Source: Paraburkholderia bannensis NBRC 103871 (lineage in GTDB: Bacteria > Pseudomonadota > Gammaproteobacteria > Burkholderiales > Burkholderiaceae). From it: a DNA stretch of 64,000 nucleotides. The DNA lies in the NCBI RefSeq assembly GCF_000685015.1, contig NZ_BAYA01000004.1, positions 62,001 through 126,000 on the forward strand, in the 5' to 3' direction. This document shows positions 44,719 to 54,663 of this stretch, in pieces (within the stretch, counting starts at the first letter, position 1; every line of letters starts with the position of its first letter). The position numbers and the translations under genes were made by a program. Under the pieces are notes generated by a model, which was not told the DNA's origin, searched no databases, and saw only the letters and a program-made list of their open reading frames with translations.

Positions 44719-45648
44719 TCAAGCCTCGATTCGAGCGATCAGATTCGCCAGGGTCTTGCGCTCGCGCTCGCTGGAAAAGCGCTCCTTGAGCATGAAGAGC
44801 AGGTTGTCGCCGACCGTGGCCCCATGTGTCTCGATAGCGTGCACGCGCCGCTGCACCGCTGACGTGAACGCCATCACGTCGCCGCTTTCGATCGACTCGA
44901 AAACCGGCGCGTGCCAATACTCCTTGCCGCCCTGGCCCGTATAGCCGATGACGAAGTTGCCGCAGAACGCCGCCTCGACAGGCGGCACCGGCAAGCCCTC
45001 CAGCTCCGAAAACGCGAGAAAAATACGCGAGCGCGCCAGTGCGGCGGCGACTTCGACTTCACTCATGTTTTCGATCGGCTCGATCGACCATGCGGGCGGC
45101 AGGCAACGCCGCAGCAACGCGCTCACCAGCGCGCTCTGTTCCGGCATCTTGCGCGGCATATAGGTGATGAGCCGCTCCTTCCCGGCTGGCCGGAACACGG
45201 CATCGTCGACGCAATACGTCACCAGCACGATTTTGTCCGTGCAATCGGGAAACAGCTGGAGAACGCAACGCACGGCGTCTTCACTGATGCAGGCGATGCA
45301 TTTCGCGCGTGCGTAACACGCGGCGAGATCGTCGGCATTCGTGCCGCGCGTCACGAGATAGCCGTTCTGCACGAAGATGCCGTATTCGATATTGAGTTCG
45401 ATCAGCCGCGCCCAGAGATCGCCGACCAGGCTCTCGGGCAGCAACACAAAATCGTCCGGGCTGAAGCGGTTGTGCGCCCTGATGCGGGCAGCGTGGCGAA
45501 ACCACTCCACGCGTCGACCTTCGCCCCAGCAATAGAAGACTTCCGCGCGGGCGCCCAGCGCATCGATCAGTTCGGCATGCCGATGAATGACTTTCACGCC
45601 GCCGACGGGAAAGTCCACGCCAGGGCAAAAGTAGACGATGTTTTTCAT
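44719..45648 (-). CDS. Glycosyltransferase, GT4-like
   Basis: A 309-residue GT-B-fold protein starting MKNIVYFCPGVDFPVGGVKVIHRHAEL, the glycine-rich N-terminal loop of GT4 enzymes. The C-terminal SELEGLPVPPVEAAFCGNFVIGYTGQGG matches the retaining-enzyme E-x7-E nucleotide-sugar motif. The protein may add a sugar to a surface polysaccharide or other acceptor; no polysaccharide cluster surrounds it. It is a stand-alone gene between trmL and the macro-domain gene and is more likely an accessory gene than its neighbours. Substrate unknown. Confidence 0.78.
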   Translation of the reverse strand: MKNIVYFCPGVDFPVGGVKVIHRHAELIDALGARAEVFYCWGEGRRVEWFRHAARIRAHNRFSPDDFVLLPESLVGDLWARLIELNIEYGIFVQNGYLVTRGTNADDLAACYARAKCIACISEDAVRCVLQLFPDCTDKIVLVTYCVDDAVFRPAGKERLITYMPRKMPEQSALVSALLRRCLPPAWSIEPIENMSEVEVAAALARSRIFLAFSELEGLPVPPVEAAFCGNFVIGYTGQGGKEYWHAPVFESIESGDVMAFTSAVQRRVHAIETHGATVGDNLLFMLKERFSSERERKTLANLIARIEA

Positions 45649-45730
45649 CGCCTCATTCTAGGCGGCGGCTCTGGAGGCCCGGCGGGGACTGCTTGACACG
45701 CGTCAACAAGTAACGCGTCACGCAGCAGGG

Positions 45731-46255
45731 TCAGTGCGCGGCGAGTTCGCGCTCGTAGCGCGCGAGCATCGCATCGTCGAAGCAGGCGAAGATCACGCGT
45801 TCGAGCGCAGGATAAGCGGGCAAGGCCGCGAAGACCGTTGCGAGCGCAACTTTCACGGCTTCGTCCGGCGGGAAGCGATACACGCCGCAACTGATTGCCG
45901 GAAACGCGATGCTCGTCACACCGGCTTCGCGCGCGACTTCCAGCGAGCGCCGGTAGCACGACGCCAGCAGGTGCGCCTCGTCGCGGCCACCGCCGTTCCA
46001 GACGGGGCCGACGGTGTGGATCACGTGTCTGGCGGGGAGTCGATAACCGGCGGTGATTTTGGCGTCGCCGGTCGGGCAGCCGTTGAGGGTGCGGCATTCG
46101 CGCAGCAGGTCGGGGCCCGCCGCGCGATGGATCGCACCATCCACGCCGCCGCCGCCGAGCAGCGACGTATTCGCGGCATTCACGATTGCATCGACGTGCA
46201 GCGTCGTGATGTCGACGACCTGCGCTTCGATGCGGCAGTTTCCAACGGTGAGCAT
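45731..46255 (-). CDS. Macro-domain O-acetyl-ADP-ribose deacetylase (YmdB type)
   Basis: A 174-residue single macro domain. The ATG at 46255 has GGAGG 7 nt upstream. [27 protein letters not shown] is the ADP-ribose-binding signature, including the Asn and Asp of the MacroD/YmdB active site. [16 protein letters not shown] and [18 protein letters not shown] complete the fold. Such enzymes hydrolyse O-acetyl-ADP-ribose and remove mono-ADP-ribose from acidic side chains. No toxin or ADP-ribosyltransferase gene is adjacent, so a housekeeping role is likely. Confidence 0.92.
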   Translation of the reverse strand: MLTVGNCRIEAQVVDITTLHVDAIVNAANTSLLGGGGVDGAIHRAAGPDLLRECRTLNGCPTGDAKITAGYRLPARHVIHTVGPVWNGGGRDEAHLLASCYRRSLEVAREAGVTSIAFPAISCGVYRFPPDEAVKVALATVFAALPAYPALERVIFACFDDAMLARYERELAAH

Positions 46256-46328
46256 GGCAAACCTCCATCCAGTCCGCGCCCATGCGACAGACGGCGCGGG
46301 TTGCACCGGAAACCGGTCGATCCGCCCC

Positions 46329-47327
46329 CTACTCTGCCTTCGCGTCGCGCCTCAGCAGCGCGCTCACCGCGTCGCGCGGCGCCACGCCTTCGAACAGCAC
46401 GTCGCATACTGCTTCGGTGATCGGCATGTCGATCTGGTGCGCTCGCGCGATCGCCGCCACGGCGCGCGCACAGCGCACGCCTTCAGCCACGTGCCCCAAC
46501 GCACCGAGGATATCGTCGAGCGTACGTCCGCTCGCAAGCTGCTTGCCCACCGTGCGATTGCGCGATAGATCGCCGGTAGCGGTCAGGATCAGGTCGCCCA
46601 GGCCCGTGAGACCCGTGAAGGTTTCAGCGCGTCCGCCGAGCGTCACGCCCAGCCGTGTCATTTCCGCGAGGCCGCGCGTGATGAGCGCGGCGCGCGCGTT
46701 CAGGCCCAGGCCCAGGCCGTCGGAAATACCCGTCGCGATCGCCAGCACGTTCTTCACCGCGCCGCCCACTTCCACGCCGACAACATCGTCGCCGGTGTAG
46801 ATGCGCATGGCGCGATGATGGAACGCGGCCAGCGTGAGCTCGCGGCAATCGGCCGACGTGCTGGCCACCGTCAGCGCGACGGGCAGGCCTTCGCCCACTT
46901 CGCGCGCGAAGCTCGGGCCGGACAGCACGCCGTTGCTCGCATGATCGGGCAGCTCGGCGGCCACGACCTGATGCGGCATGAGTTGCGAATCGGCCTCGAA
47001 GCCCTTGCAGAGCCAGACGAAGTGCGCGGGCACGCGGCCCATGTCGCGCATCGTGCGCAGCGTGTCGCGCAAACCCGCGACAGGCGTGCCGAGGACGACC
47101 AGATCCGCCTCGCCCGAGGCATGCTCGAGCGCGGTGGCGAGATCGGTTTCGTACTTGAGGGTGTCAGGCAGCGAGACGCCCGCGAGATAGCGGGCGTTCT
47201 CGTGCGTCTTGCGCAGCGTGTCCACGAGCGCGCCATCGCGCGCCCACAACAGCGTGTCGTGCGCCTGGGCGAGATGCCCTGCCAGCGCGGTGCCCCACGC
47301 TCCGGCGCCGAGAACGGCGACTTTCAT
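46329..47327 (-). CDS. gpsA: NAD(P)-dependent glycerol-3-phosphate dehydrogenase
   Basis: Reduces dihydroxyacetone phosphate to sn-glycerol 3-phosphate for phospholipid synthesis. It is 332 residues from the ATG at 47327, with GGAG 9 nt upstream. [19 protein letters not shown] is the NAD-binding Rossmann motif, and [35 protein letters not shown] carries the catalytic lysine and is the family signature. It lies downstream of secB on the minus strand, the normal proteobacterial secB-gpsA pairing. Confidence 0.97.
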   Translation of the reverse strand: MKVAVLGAGAWGTALAGHLAQAHDTLLWARDGALVDTLRKTHENARYLAGVSLPDTLKYETDLATALEHASGEADLVVLGTPVAGLRDTLRTMRDMGRVPAHFVWLCKGFEADSQLMPHQVVAAELPDHASNGVLSGPSFAREVGEGLPVALTVASTSADCRELTLAAFHHRAMRIYTGDDVVGVEVGGAVKNVLAIATGISDGLGLGLNARAALITRGLAEMTRLGVTLGGRAETFTGLTGLGDLILTATGDLSRNRTVGKQLASGRTLDDILGALGHVAEGVRCARAVAAIARAHQIDMPITEAVCDVLFEGVAPRDAVSALLRRDAKAE

Positions 47328-47375
47328 TCCAGTACTCCGCACCGGTTGTGAGGTTCAGCGATCAATCGCGTTCGA

Positions 47376-47840
47376 TCAATGCGTGGCGTTGCTCGCGCCT
47401 TGCTGCTGCGCGAGCTGTTGCAGGCGTTGCTCGTAGAGCGCCTGGAAGTTGATTTCGGCCAGATGGATCGGGGGGAAGCCAGCACGCGTGATCGCGTCGG
47501 CGATGTTCGAGCGCAGGTACGGGAACAGGATCGTCGGGCAAGCGATGCCAACGAGCGGATCGACCTGTTCAGCCGGAATGTTGCGGATATCGAAAATGCC
47601 GGCTTGCTTGGCTTCGATCAGGAAAGCGACCTTTTCCTTGACCTTGGCGGTGACCGTGCCGGTCACGAGGATTTCGAACACCGATTCCGCGAGGCGCTCG
47701 GCCTTGACGTCGACTTCGACTTCCACGGAAGGCATGTCCTGCTCGAGGAAGATGGCCGGCGAGTTCGGCTGCTCCAGCGAAAGGTCCTTGAGGTAGATGC
47801 GCTGGATGTTGAAGAACGGCTGGTTATTCTCGTCAGACAT
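47376..47840 (-). CDS. secB: Protein-export chaperone SecB
   Basis: Tetrameric cytosolic chaperone that holds precursors unfolded and delivers them to SecA. It is 154 residues. [26 protein letters not shown] at the N-terminus and [39 protein letters not shown] are diagnostic SecB segments. It belongs to the minus-strand group rhodanese-grxC-secB-gpsA, the conserved order in gamma- and betaproteobacteria. Confidence 0.97.
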   Translation of the reverse strand: MSDENNQPFFNIQRIYLKDLSLEQPNSPAIFLEQDMPSVEVEVDVKAERLAESVFEILVTGTVTAKVKEKVAFLIEAKQAGIFDIRNIPAEQVDPLVGIACPTILFPYLRSNIADAITRAGFPPIHLAEINFQALYEQRLQQLAQQQGASNATH

Positions 47841-47999
47841 GGTCTATGGCTTCCTGATTAAATGGAGTTGCAGTTGCGCAGGCGCAGCCGCAATGAGCAG
47901 CAATGACAGCAACAAACGACAGCAAGCCCGCGCGCGCCTGAAAGGCCCACGCGGGCAAAAAACCTGGCGGCGCGCATGAGCGCACCGCCCAGCCGGCTT

Positions 48000-48263
48000 T
48001 TACGCCGCTGCTTCGAGCAGCGGCATCAGGCCGCCGGCGCGGTCGAGCGCGGAAAGGTCATCGTAACCGCCCACGTGCGTCTCGCCGATGAAAACCTGCG
48101 GCACCGTGCGACGGCCGGTGCGCGTCATCATTTCCTCGCGCCGCGCCGGATCCCGGTCGATCAGCACTTTTTCGATATGTTCGACGCCGCGCGACTTTAA
48201 AAGACGTTCGGCCATCTGGCAATACGGGCACACCTGGGTGCTGTACATGACAACCTTGCTCAC
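48000..48263 (-). CDS. grxC: Glutaredoxin 3
   Basis: Glutathione-dependent dithiol oxidoreductase of 87 residues. The active site is CPYC (Cys12 and Cys15), with the cis-proline segment TVPQVFIGETHVGGYDDL. Its start overlaps the end of the rhodanese gene by 4 bp (ATGA), indicating translational coupling. It sits upstream of secB as in E. coli. The glutathione it needs is made by gshA and gshB, also in this window. Confidence 0.96.
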   Translation of the reverse strand: MSKVVMYSTQVCPYCQMAERLLKSRGVEHIEKVLIDRDPARREEMMTRTGRRTVPQVFIGETHVGGYDDLSALDRAGGLMPLLEAAA

Positions 48264-48685
48264 TTCGAACCTCCTTGTTTCACGACCGGCATGCCGGCCT
48301 GCTGCCAGGCGTTCACGCCGCCGTCCAGTACATGGACTTCAGCAAAACCGGCTTCTTTCACGAGGCTCGCGGCCTTGTGCGACTGCTGGCCCGTCTGGCA
48401 GACCAGCAACACCGGGTTGCTCTTGTTTTTGACGAACTGCGCGACCTTGCCCTGCAGCTCGCTCACCGGCAGGTGACGGGCAGCGGGCAGATGGCCCTTG
48501 GCGAATTCGTCGGCCGAACGCACGTCGATCACCACCGCGTTGCGACGGTTGATCATCTGCGTCGCCTCGGCGGCGGAAATTCCGCCCCGGCCACCGCGCT
48601 TGAGCGTCGGCCACAGCAGCAACCCTCCTGAGATGAGGACGATCGCGATGAGTACAAGGTTGATGTAATTGGTAAAGAACGTCAC
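48260..48685 (-). CDS. Membrane-anchored rhodanese-like protein
   Basis: A 141-residue protein with an N-terminal membrane helix ([20 protein letters not shown]) and a single rhodanese domain (about residues 40-138). The active-site loop [12 protein letters not shown] contains the candidate persulfide cysteine Cys96. It resembles E. coli YibN, which also precedes grxC and secB. It probably acts in sulfur transfer or thiol chemistry at the membrane. It overlaps grxC by 4 bp and is divergent from gpmA. Confidence 0.92.
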   Translation of the reverse strand: MTFFTNYINLVLIAIVLISGGLLLWPTLKRGGRGGISAAEATQMINRRNAVVIDVRSADEFAKGHLPAARHLPVSELQGKVAQFVKNKSNPVLLVCQTGQQSHKAASLVKEAGFAEVHVLDGGVNAWQQAGMPVVKQGGSK

Positions 48686-48888
48686 GGATGAGCCGCCGGG
48701 AAAAAGAGAAATCGAGGGAAATCCAGTTCAGACAATCCGCTCATTATAAAATAACCGTTTGTCGCAGGGTTGCCGCCCCCCAGCCCGGGTGTGCAGTCCG
48801 CTGGACCAGGCAGCGAACGCGCAGTAGCCGTATCACCGACGCTCCCCGTCCCCGATTACCGCTTCCCTCACTACCGACCGTCATCCAC

Positions 48889-49638
48889 ATGTACAAACTC
48901 GTACTTATCCGCCACGGCGAATCGACCTGGAACAAGGAAAACCGCTTCACCGGCTGGGTGGACGTCGACCTGACCGAACAGGGCAACCGCGAAGCCCAGC
49001 AGGCCGGCCAGCTGCTCAAGGCGTCCGGCTATGCGTTCGACATCGCCTACACCTCGGTGCTCAAGCGCGCGATCCGCACGCTCTGGCACGTCCAGGACCA
49101 GATGGATCAGATGTACCTGCCGGTCGTCCACTCGTGGCGACTGAACGAGCGCCATTACGGCGCGCTTTCGGGCCTGAACAAGGCGGAAACGGCGGCCAAA
49201 TACGGCGATGAGCAGGTGCTGGTCTGGCGCCGCAGCTACGACACGCCGCCGCCCGCGCTCGATCCGTCGGACGACCGCACGGCCTACAACGACCCGCGCT
49301 ACGCCAAGGTGCCGCGCGAAGAGCTGCCGCTCACGGAATGCCTGAAGGATACCGTCGCGCGCGTGCTGCCGCTGTGGAACGAATCGATCGCACCGGCCAT
49401 CAAGGCGGGCAAGAACATCGTGATCGCCGCACACGGCAACTCGATCCGCGCGCTCGTGAAGTACCTCGACGGCATTTCGGACACCGACATCGTCGGCCTG
49501 AACATCCCGAACGGCGTGCCGCTCGTCTATGAACTGGACGAAAACCTCAAGCCGATCACGCACTACTACCTCGGCGACGCCGACGCCATCGCGAAGGCCC
49601 AGGCTGCCGTGGCGAACCAGGGCAAGAAGGCGGACTAA
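48889..49638 (+). CDS. gpmA: 2,3-Bisphosphoglycerate-dependent phosphoglycerate mutase
   Basis: Interconverts 3- and 2-phosphoglycerate in glycolysis and gluconeogenesis. It is 249 residues from the ATG at 48889, the standard length. [29 protein letters not shown] contains the phospho-histidine RHG motif. [27 protein letters not shown] and [18 protein letters not shown] supply the remaining active-site residues. The ribosome site upstream is weak. A hairpin at 49695-49737 probably ends the transcript. Confidence 0.97.
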   Translation: MYKLVLIRHGESTWNKENRFTGWVDVDLTEQGNREAQQAGQLLKASGYAFDIAYTSVLKRAIRTLWHVQDQMDQMYLPVVHSWRLNERHYGALSGLNKAETAAKYGDEQVLVWRRSYDTPPPALDPSDDRTAYNDPRYAKVPREELPLTECLKDTVARVLPLWNESIAPAIKAGKNIVIAAHGNSIRALVKYLDGISDTDIVGLNIPNGVPLVYELDENLKPITHYYLGDADAIAKAQAAVANQGKKAD

Positions 49639-50052
49639 GCCGATCGGTCGCCTCCATCGGGTCAAGTCCATCTTTTCCTGTCACGCGTCAAAACCGTCCG
49701 GCTCTCGCATTCGCGCGGGCCGGACGCTCCTGTTTTACCCGCGGCACGGTGAGCGCTATGCATGTTTGCGCGTGCGCCTTGCACGCCTCATGCGCCCGCC
49801 GGTCTCTGCGCGTTCAGAGCGCGCCTCTCTGGCAGACTCGCCAGCCTCCCGTCACGTTATCGCCAGTCCCGCGCCCAGCAAGGCTTTGCGGCACGCGACT
49901 TGCGAACTGGCTCGCATTCCGACTGTCGAACCCGCAACGTTCGTCCCCGCATCGCGCCTTATACACAGGGCGGTCGAGTGTGCAGTTATACTTGTCCGTC
50001 GCTTTTCCATTAGACGCTGCCACGCGCCTTTCGACCGCACGCAACAACCTCT
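49639..50052. other. 414-bp intergenic region between gpmA and ctpA
   Basis: The gpmA terminator lies at its start. The rest (about 49740-50052) should hold the ctpA promoter, but I cannot pick a clear -35/-10 pair. I see no gene in it. Confidence 0.6.
49695..49737 (+). terminator. Probable terminator after gpmA
   Basis: CGTCCGGC and GCCGGACG form an 8-bp stem with a 16-nt loop, followed by CTCCTGTTTTA. The U tract is imperfect. Confidence 0.6.
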
Positions 50053-51630
50053 ATGCGAAAGAACCTTAAAAATATCGGCCTGATCGCCGCTGGCCTCGCG
50101 ACCGGCGTCTTTGCCACCCTGCAGATTTCCGCCTCGGCGCAACAGACCCAGCAGACTGTGATCGAGCCGCTGCCGCTCGACCAGCTCCGGCTCTTCGCCG
50201 AAGTGTTCGGCCAGATCAAGCATGAGTACGTCACGCCGGTCGACGACAAGAAACTCCTCACCGCCGCCATCAAGGGTATGGTGTCGAGCCTCGACCCGCA
50301 CTCGTCGTATCTCGACAAGACCGACTATCAGGAGCTCCAGGAGCAGACCAAGGGCCGCTTCGCGGGCCTCGGCATCGAGATCTCCTCGGAAGACGGCCTG
50401 ATCAAGGTCATCTCGCCCATCGAAGACACGCCCGCGTTCCGCGCCGGCATCCGTCCGGGCGACCTGATCACGCGCATCAACGACAAGCCCGTGCGCGGCA
50501 TGACGCTCGACCAGGCGGTCAAGCAGATGCGCGGCGATCCGGGCACGAAGGTCACGCTGACGATCTTCCGCAAGACCGACGACCGCACCTTCCCGCTCAC
50601 GATCACGCGCGCCATCATCAAGGTGCAGAGCGTGAAGTCGAAGATCCTCGCGCCGGGCTACGCGTACATCCGCATCACGAGCTTCCAGGAACGCACGACG
50701 CCTGACCTCGCAGCCAAGCTGCAGGACATCGCGCGCCAGGAGCCGAACCTCAAGGGCCTCATCCTCGACCTGCGGAACAACGGCGGCGGCCTGCTGCAGA
50801 GCGCGGTCGGCGTCGCGGGTGCGTTCCTGCCGGCGGACTCGGTGGTCGTCTCGACCAACGGCCAGATTCCGGACTCGAAGCAGGTCTATCGCGACAACTA
50901 CGAGAACTACCGCCTGCCGTCGTTCGACGGCGATCCGCTCAAGGGCGAAGCGGCCGAGTTCAAGACCGTGCCGATGATCGTGCTGACCAACGCCTACTCG
51001 GCGTCGGCGTCGGAAATCGTCGCGGGCGCGCTGCAAGACCAGAAGCGTGCGCTCATCATCGGCAAGACGACGTTCGGCAAGGGTTCGGTGCAGACCGTGC
51101 GTCCGATGACGGCCGACACCGCACTGCGCCTGACCACGGCGTACTACTACACGCCGAGCGGCCGCTCGATCCAGAACAAGGGCATCCGTCCTGATGTCGC
51201 GGTCGACCAGTACGCCGACGGCGATCCGGACGACGCACTCGTCACGCGCGAAGTCGACTACTCGAACCACCTTGCGAACACGCAGGATCCGGACGAGAAG
51301 AAGGAACAGGATCAGCGCGAGCAGGAACGCATGGACATGCTGCGCCAGCTCGAAGAGCAGAACGACAAGAAGACGCCGGAACAGCGCCAGAAGGATCGCG
51401 AGCGCAAGCCGGTCGAGTTCGGCTCGACGGACGACTTCATGCTCCAGCAGGCGCTCAACAAGCTGCAGGGCAAGCCGGTGGCGGAATCGAAGTCGCCGAT
51501 GGAGCGCCGCCTCGCGCAAGCGAAGCCGCCTGCATCCGCTTCGGCACCGATCGCCGTGAAGCCGTCGGCTTCGGCCGTGCCGGGTGCTTCGGCAGTGGCT
51601 CCGGCCTCGGCGCCCGCTCCGGCAAAGTAA
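50053..51630 (+). CDS. ctpA: Carboxy-terminal processing protease, S41 family
   Basis: Periplasmic tail-specific protease of 525 residues. There is a signal anchor at residues 8-29, then a PDZ domain at about 95-180 (FAGLGIEISSEDGLIKVISP). The S41 catalytic domain has nucleophile Ser318 in NAYSASASEIVAGALQD and Lys343 in TTFGKGSVQTV, 25 residues apart as in Prc. A charged coiled segment (about 410-465) and an Ala/Pro-rich tail follow. This class degrades or trims cell-wall enzymes and envelope proteins in other bacteria. It lies between gpmA and moeB, the usual Burkholderia order. Confidence 0.94.
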   Translation: MRKNLKNIGLIAAGLATGVFATLQISASAQQTQQTVIEPLPLDQLRLFAEVFGQIKHEYVTPVDDKKLLTAAIKGMVSSLDPHSSYLDKTDYQELQEQTKGRFAGLGIEISSEDGLIKVISPIEDTPAFRAGIRPGDLITRINDKPVRGMTLDQAVKQMRGDPGTKVTLTIFRKTDDRTFPLTITRAIIKVQSVKSKILAPGYAYIRITSFQERTTPDLAAKLQDIARQEPNLKGLILDLRNNGGGLLQSAVGVAGAFLPADSVVVSTNGQIPDSKQVYRDNYENYRLPSFDGDPLKGEAAEFKTVPMIVLTNAYSASASEIVAGALQDQKRALIIGKTTFGKGSVQTVRPMTADTALRLTTAYYYTPSGRSIQNKGIRPDVAVDQYADGDPDDALVTREVDYSNHLANTQDPDEKKEQDQREQERMDMLRQLEEQNDKKTPEQRQKDRERKPVEFGSTDDFMLQQALNKLQGKPVAESKSPMERRLAQAKPPASASAPIAVKPSASAVPGASAVAPASAPAPAK

Positions 51631-51655
51631 GCTCGCCTGAGCAGTAGCCCCTCAC

Positions 51656-51694
51656 CTTGCGGCCCTTCGCGCTCCATGCGCCAAGGGCCGCAAG
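51656..51694 (+). terminator. Long hairpin after ctpA
   Basis: CTTGCGGCCCTT and AAGGGCCGCAAG are a perfect 12-bp inverted repeat with a 15-nt loop, 26 bp after ctpA. Only TCCGTTT follows, so termination strength is uncertain. Confidence 0.6.
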
Positions 51695-51809
51695 TCCGTT
51701 TACACCGGCGCCAGTACAATAGGCGATCTGTAGCTTCGGCGCGCATGGCGAACCCCGGGTCTTCCGGCCCAGTCACGGCGCCCGCAGCGCCCGCACCGTG
51801 CGCATTGCG

Positions 51810-52565
51810 ATGAACGACGACCAACTCCTCCGCTATTCCCGCCATATCCTCGTCGACGAAATCGGCATTGAGGCGCAGCAGCGCTTTCTCGACGCACACG
51901 CGCTCGTGATCGGCGCGGGCGGCCTTGGCTCGCCGGCTGCCATGTACCTGGCAGCCTCGGGCGTAGGCACGCTCACCCTCGTCGACAACGACACCGTCGA
52001 TCTCACCAACCTCCAGCGGCAGATCATGCACGAGACGGCCTCGGTTGGCCGCGCGAAGGTCGAGTCGGGCCGCGACGCGATCGCGCGCCTGAATCCCGAG
52101 GTCAAGGTGAACGCCGTGCAGGCGCGCATCGACGACGCCTGGCTCGACGAACACGTGCCGCGCGCGAACGTCGTGCTCGACTGCACCGACAACTTCGCCA
52201 CGCGCCACGCCATCAATCGCGCCTGCGTGAAGCATGGCGTGCCGCTCGTGTCGGGCGCGGCGCTGCGCTTCGACGGCCAGATCAGCACGTTCGATTTCCG
52301 CGACACCGCGTCGCCCTGCTACGCCTGCGTGTTCCCCGAAGATCAACCGTTCGAGGAAGTCGCGTGCTCGACCATGGGCGTGTTCGCGCCGACGGTCGGC
52401 ATCATCGGCGCGATGCAGGCGGCGGAGGCGCTGCGCGTGGTCGGCGGCATCGGCACGCCGCTGGTCGGGCGGCTCATGATGCTGGACTCGCTGCGCATGG
52501 AATGGAACACGATGCGCATTGCGCGTCAGCCCGATTGCCCCGTGTGCGGCGAGCGGCACGCATAA
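51810..52565 (+). CDS. moeB: MoeB/ThiF/HesA-family adenylyltransferase
   Basis: E1-like enzyme that adenylates the C-terminal glycine of a ubiquitin-fold sulfur carrier such as MoaD or ThiS. It is 251 residues from the ATG at 51810; a GTG four codons upstream is also possible. LVIGAGGLGSPAAMYLAASGVG binds ATP. LTLVDNDTVDLTNLQRQIMH is the family signature. Two CxxC zinc pairs appear (CYAC and CPVC), and the cysteine of VACSTMGVFAP is at the conserved position. No moaD or thiS is adjacent, so the partner is undecided. A perfect terminator follows. Confidence 0.9.
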   Translation: MNDDQLLRYSRHILVDEIGIEAQQRFLDAHALVIGAGGLGSPAAMYLAASGVGTLTLVDNDTVDLTNLQRQIMHETASVGRAKVESGRDAIARLNPEVKVNAVQARIDDAWLDEHVPRANVVLDCTDNFATRHAINRACVKHGVPLVSGAALRFDGQISTFDFRDTASPCYACVFPEDQPFEEVACSTMGVFAPTVGIIGAMQAAEALRVVGGIGTPLVGRLMMLDSLRMEWNTMRIARQPDCPVCGERHA

Positions 52566-52595
52566 AAAAAGCCCCGGCATGCCGGGGCTTTTTTA
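52564..52595. terminator. Bidirectional terminator between moeB and the PTS enzyme I gene
   Basis: AAAAAAAGCCCCGGC and GCCGGGGCTTTTTT form a perfect stem with T runs on both strands, between convergent genes. Confidence 0.94.
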
Positions 52596-52643
52596 CGTCA
52601 TGAAGCGTCGATGGAGTGTCGATGAAGGGTCAATGAAGCGCGC

Positions 52644-54383
52644 TCAAGCCTGCGCGAGACGCCCCAGCGCCGCTTCCAGTTCCTCGGGCTCGTAAGCCGC
52701 GAGCACATCGGCGACCGGCTTTTCCAGCGCCTTCAGTTGCGAGCGCAGGATCTCCTGCTTCACCACCAGCAACTGGCTCGGGTGCATCGAGAACTCGGTG
52801 AGGCCCATGCCCAGCAGCAGGCGCGTGAGCTGCGGGTCTCCCGCCATCTCGCCGCACACCGACACCGGCACGCCCGCGCGCTTCGCCTCGCGCAACGTGT
52901 GCGAGATCAACTGCAGCACGGCCGGATGCAGCGGGTCGTACAGATCGGCCACGGCGTTGTCGGCGCGGTCGATCGCCAGCGTGTACTGGATCAGGTCGTT
53001 GGTGCCGATCGAGAGGAAGTCCAGCCGCCGCAGGAACATCGGCAAGGCCAGCGCCGCCGCCGGAATCTCGATCATCGCACCCACCTGCACGTTCGGATCG
53101 TAGGCGAGGCCCGCGTCGTCGAGCTGGCGCTTTGCCTCGCGGATCAGGTCGAGCGTCTGGTCGATCTGCTGCGCGTGCGCAAGCATCGGAATCAGGATCT
53201 TGACCGTGCCGAACGCCGACGCACGCAGGATCGCGCGCAACTGCGTGAGGAACATCTGCGGCTCGGACAGGCTCCAGCGGATCGCCCGCAGGCCGAGCGC
53301 CGGGTTCGCCGCGGTTTCGTAGCCGTCGCTTGCGCTCATCGCGTCGAGCGGCTTGTCGGCGCCCACGTCGATCGTGCGGATCGTCACGGGCAGCCCGTTC
53401 ATGAGCTGGGCCGCGCGCTTGTAAGCCTCGAACTGCTCGTCCTCTTCCGGCAACTGATCCTTGTGGTTCATGAACAGGAACTCGGTGCGGAACAGGCCCA
53501 CGCCGGTCGCCCCCGAGTCGAGCGCCGCCTGGGCGTCGTCGGGCAATTCGATGTTCGCGTAGAGCTGGATCTTCGCGCCGCACAGCGTCTGCGTGGGCGA
53601 GAACTTCAGGCGCTGGAGCTTGCGCCGCTCAAGCGCCATCTCGCTCTGGCGGTAGGTGTACTCCTCCAGCACGATGGGCGCGGGATCGACGATCACCACG
53701 CCATGATCGCCGTCGACGATGATGAGGTCGTCCTGGCGGATCAGCGCGCTGGCCTGCTGCACGCCCACGGCCGCCGGAATGCCCAGGCTGCGCGCGACGA
53801 TTGCCGTGTGCGAGGTGCGCCCGCCCAGATCGGTGACGAAGCCCTGGAAGGTTTGGCCCTTGAACTGGAGCATGTCGGCGGGCGCGATGTCGTGCGCCAC
53901 GACGATCATCTCGTCGCAACTGCCGTGCAGCGTCGGGGGCGACGCGCCCGCGAGCGCCTTGAGCACGCGCTCGACCACCTGCTCGATGTCGGCTTTGCGT
54001 TCGCGCAGGTATTCGTCCTCGACATCGTCGAAGTGACGCGAGAGGCGTTCGAGCTGTTCAGTGAGCGCCCATTCGACGTTGAAGCGGCGCGTACGGATGA
54101 GATCGATGGTCTCCTGCACGAGCATCACGTCGTTCAGGATCATGAGGTGAACGCCGATGAACGCGCCCATCTCGCTGGGTGCGTCGGCGGCAAGATCGGC
54201 GCGCAGCGTGTCGAGCTCCTGCTCGACGAGCTTGAGCGCAACCCGAAAGCGCTCGATTTCGTCTTCGATCTGCGCGAGTTCCACCAGATAGTGGTCGACG
54301 TCGAGCGCGGCCGGCGCGATCAGATACGCCCGCCCGATGGCGATACCGCGTGATACGGGAATTCCATGCAGCGTGAACGGCAC
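52644..54383 (-). CDS. ptsI: Phosphoenolpyruvate-protein phosphotransferase (PTS enzyme I)
   Basis: Autophosphorylates from PEP and passes phosphate to HPr. It is 579 residues from the GTG at 54383, placed 5 nt after AGGAGG; a GTG two codons earlier abuts the ribosome site. The N-terminal MPFTLHGIPVSRGIAIGRA is typical. Active-site His192 lies in DLGGRTSHTAIVARSLGIP. The PEP-binding LSIGTNDLIQYTLAIDRADN and VSVCGEMAGDP lie in the C-terminal barrel. It is the third gene after the EIIA and HPr genes. With no sugar permease present, this phosphorelay is likely regulatory. Confidence 0.96.
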   Translation of the reverse strand: MPFTLHGIPVSRGIAIGRAYLIAPAALDVDHYLVELAQIEDEIERFRVALKLVEQELDTLRADLAADAPSEMGAFIGVHLMILNDVMLVQETIDLIRTRRFNVEWALTEQLERLSRHFDDVEDEYLRERKADIEQVVERVLKALAGASPPTLHGSCDEMIVVAHDIAPADMLQFKGQTFQGFVTDLGGRTSHTAIVARSLGIPAAVGVQQASALIRQDDLIIVDGDHGVVIVDPAPIVLEEYTYRQSEMALERRKLQRLKFSPTQTLCGAKIQLYANIELPDDAQAALDSGATGVGLFRTEFLFMNHKDQLPEEDEQFEAYKRAAQLMNGLPVTIRTIDVGADKPLDAMSASDGYETAANPALGLRAIRWSLSEPQMFLTQLRAILRASAFGTVKILIPMLAHAQQIDQTLDLIREAKRQLDDAGLAYDPNVQVGAMIEIPAAALALPMFLRRLDFLSIGTNDLIQYTLAIDRADNAVADLYDPLHPAVLQLISHTLREAKRAGVPVSVCGEMAGDPQLTRLLLGMGLTEFSMHPSQLLVVKQEILRSQLKALEKPVADVLAAYEPEELEAALGRLAQA

Positions 54384-54586
54384 GCGCACCTCCTCTGGTT
54401 ATGTGATGCCGCGGCAAACCGCTGCAATGCGCTCTCTCTGACCCCGCCCATTATTATAAATTCCGTCGCGCTCCGATGTTCTGTACGACCCGCGGGTAAA
54501 TGGCGAAAATCGTTGCCTGGCCGGCTTTCGCGAGGCTTCCGGCTCGCTTGCGTCTATTGAATTGCGCGTGCGATGCAGCAATGAAA

Positions 54587-54608
54587 ACGCCGCGTCGAAA
54601 CGCGGCGT
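54587..54608 (-). terminator. Terminator-like hairpin between the HPr and EI genes
   Basis: ACGCCGCG and CGCGGCGT pair perfectly around a 6-nt loop. On the minus strand the stem is followed by TTTTC. It lies in the 280-bp gap between the HPr and EI genes and could lower EI expression relative to HPr. Confidence 0.65.
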
Positions 54609-54663
54609 CGGGTAAGACTGACATCGATGGCCGAATCAGGCGCGGCAGGCGCTCAATCCAGCT

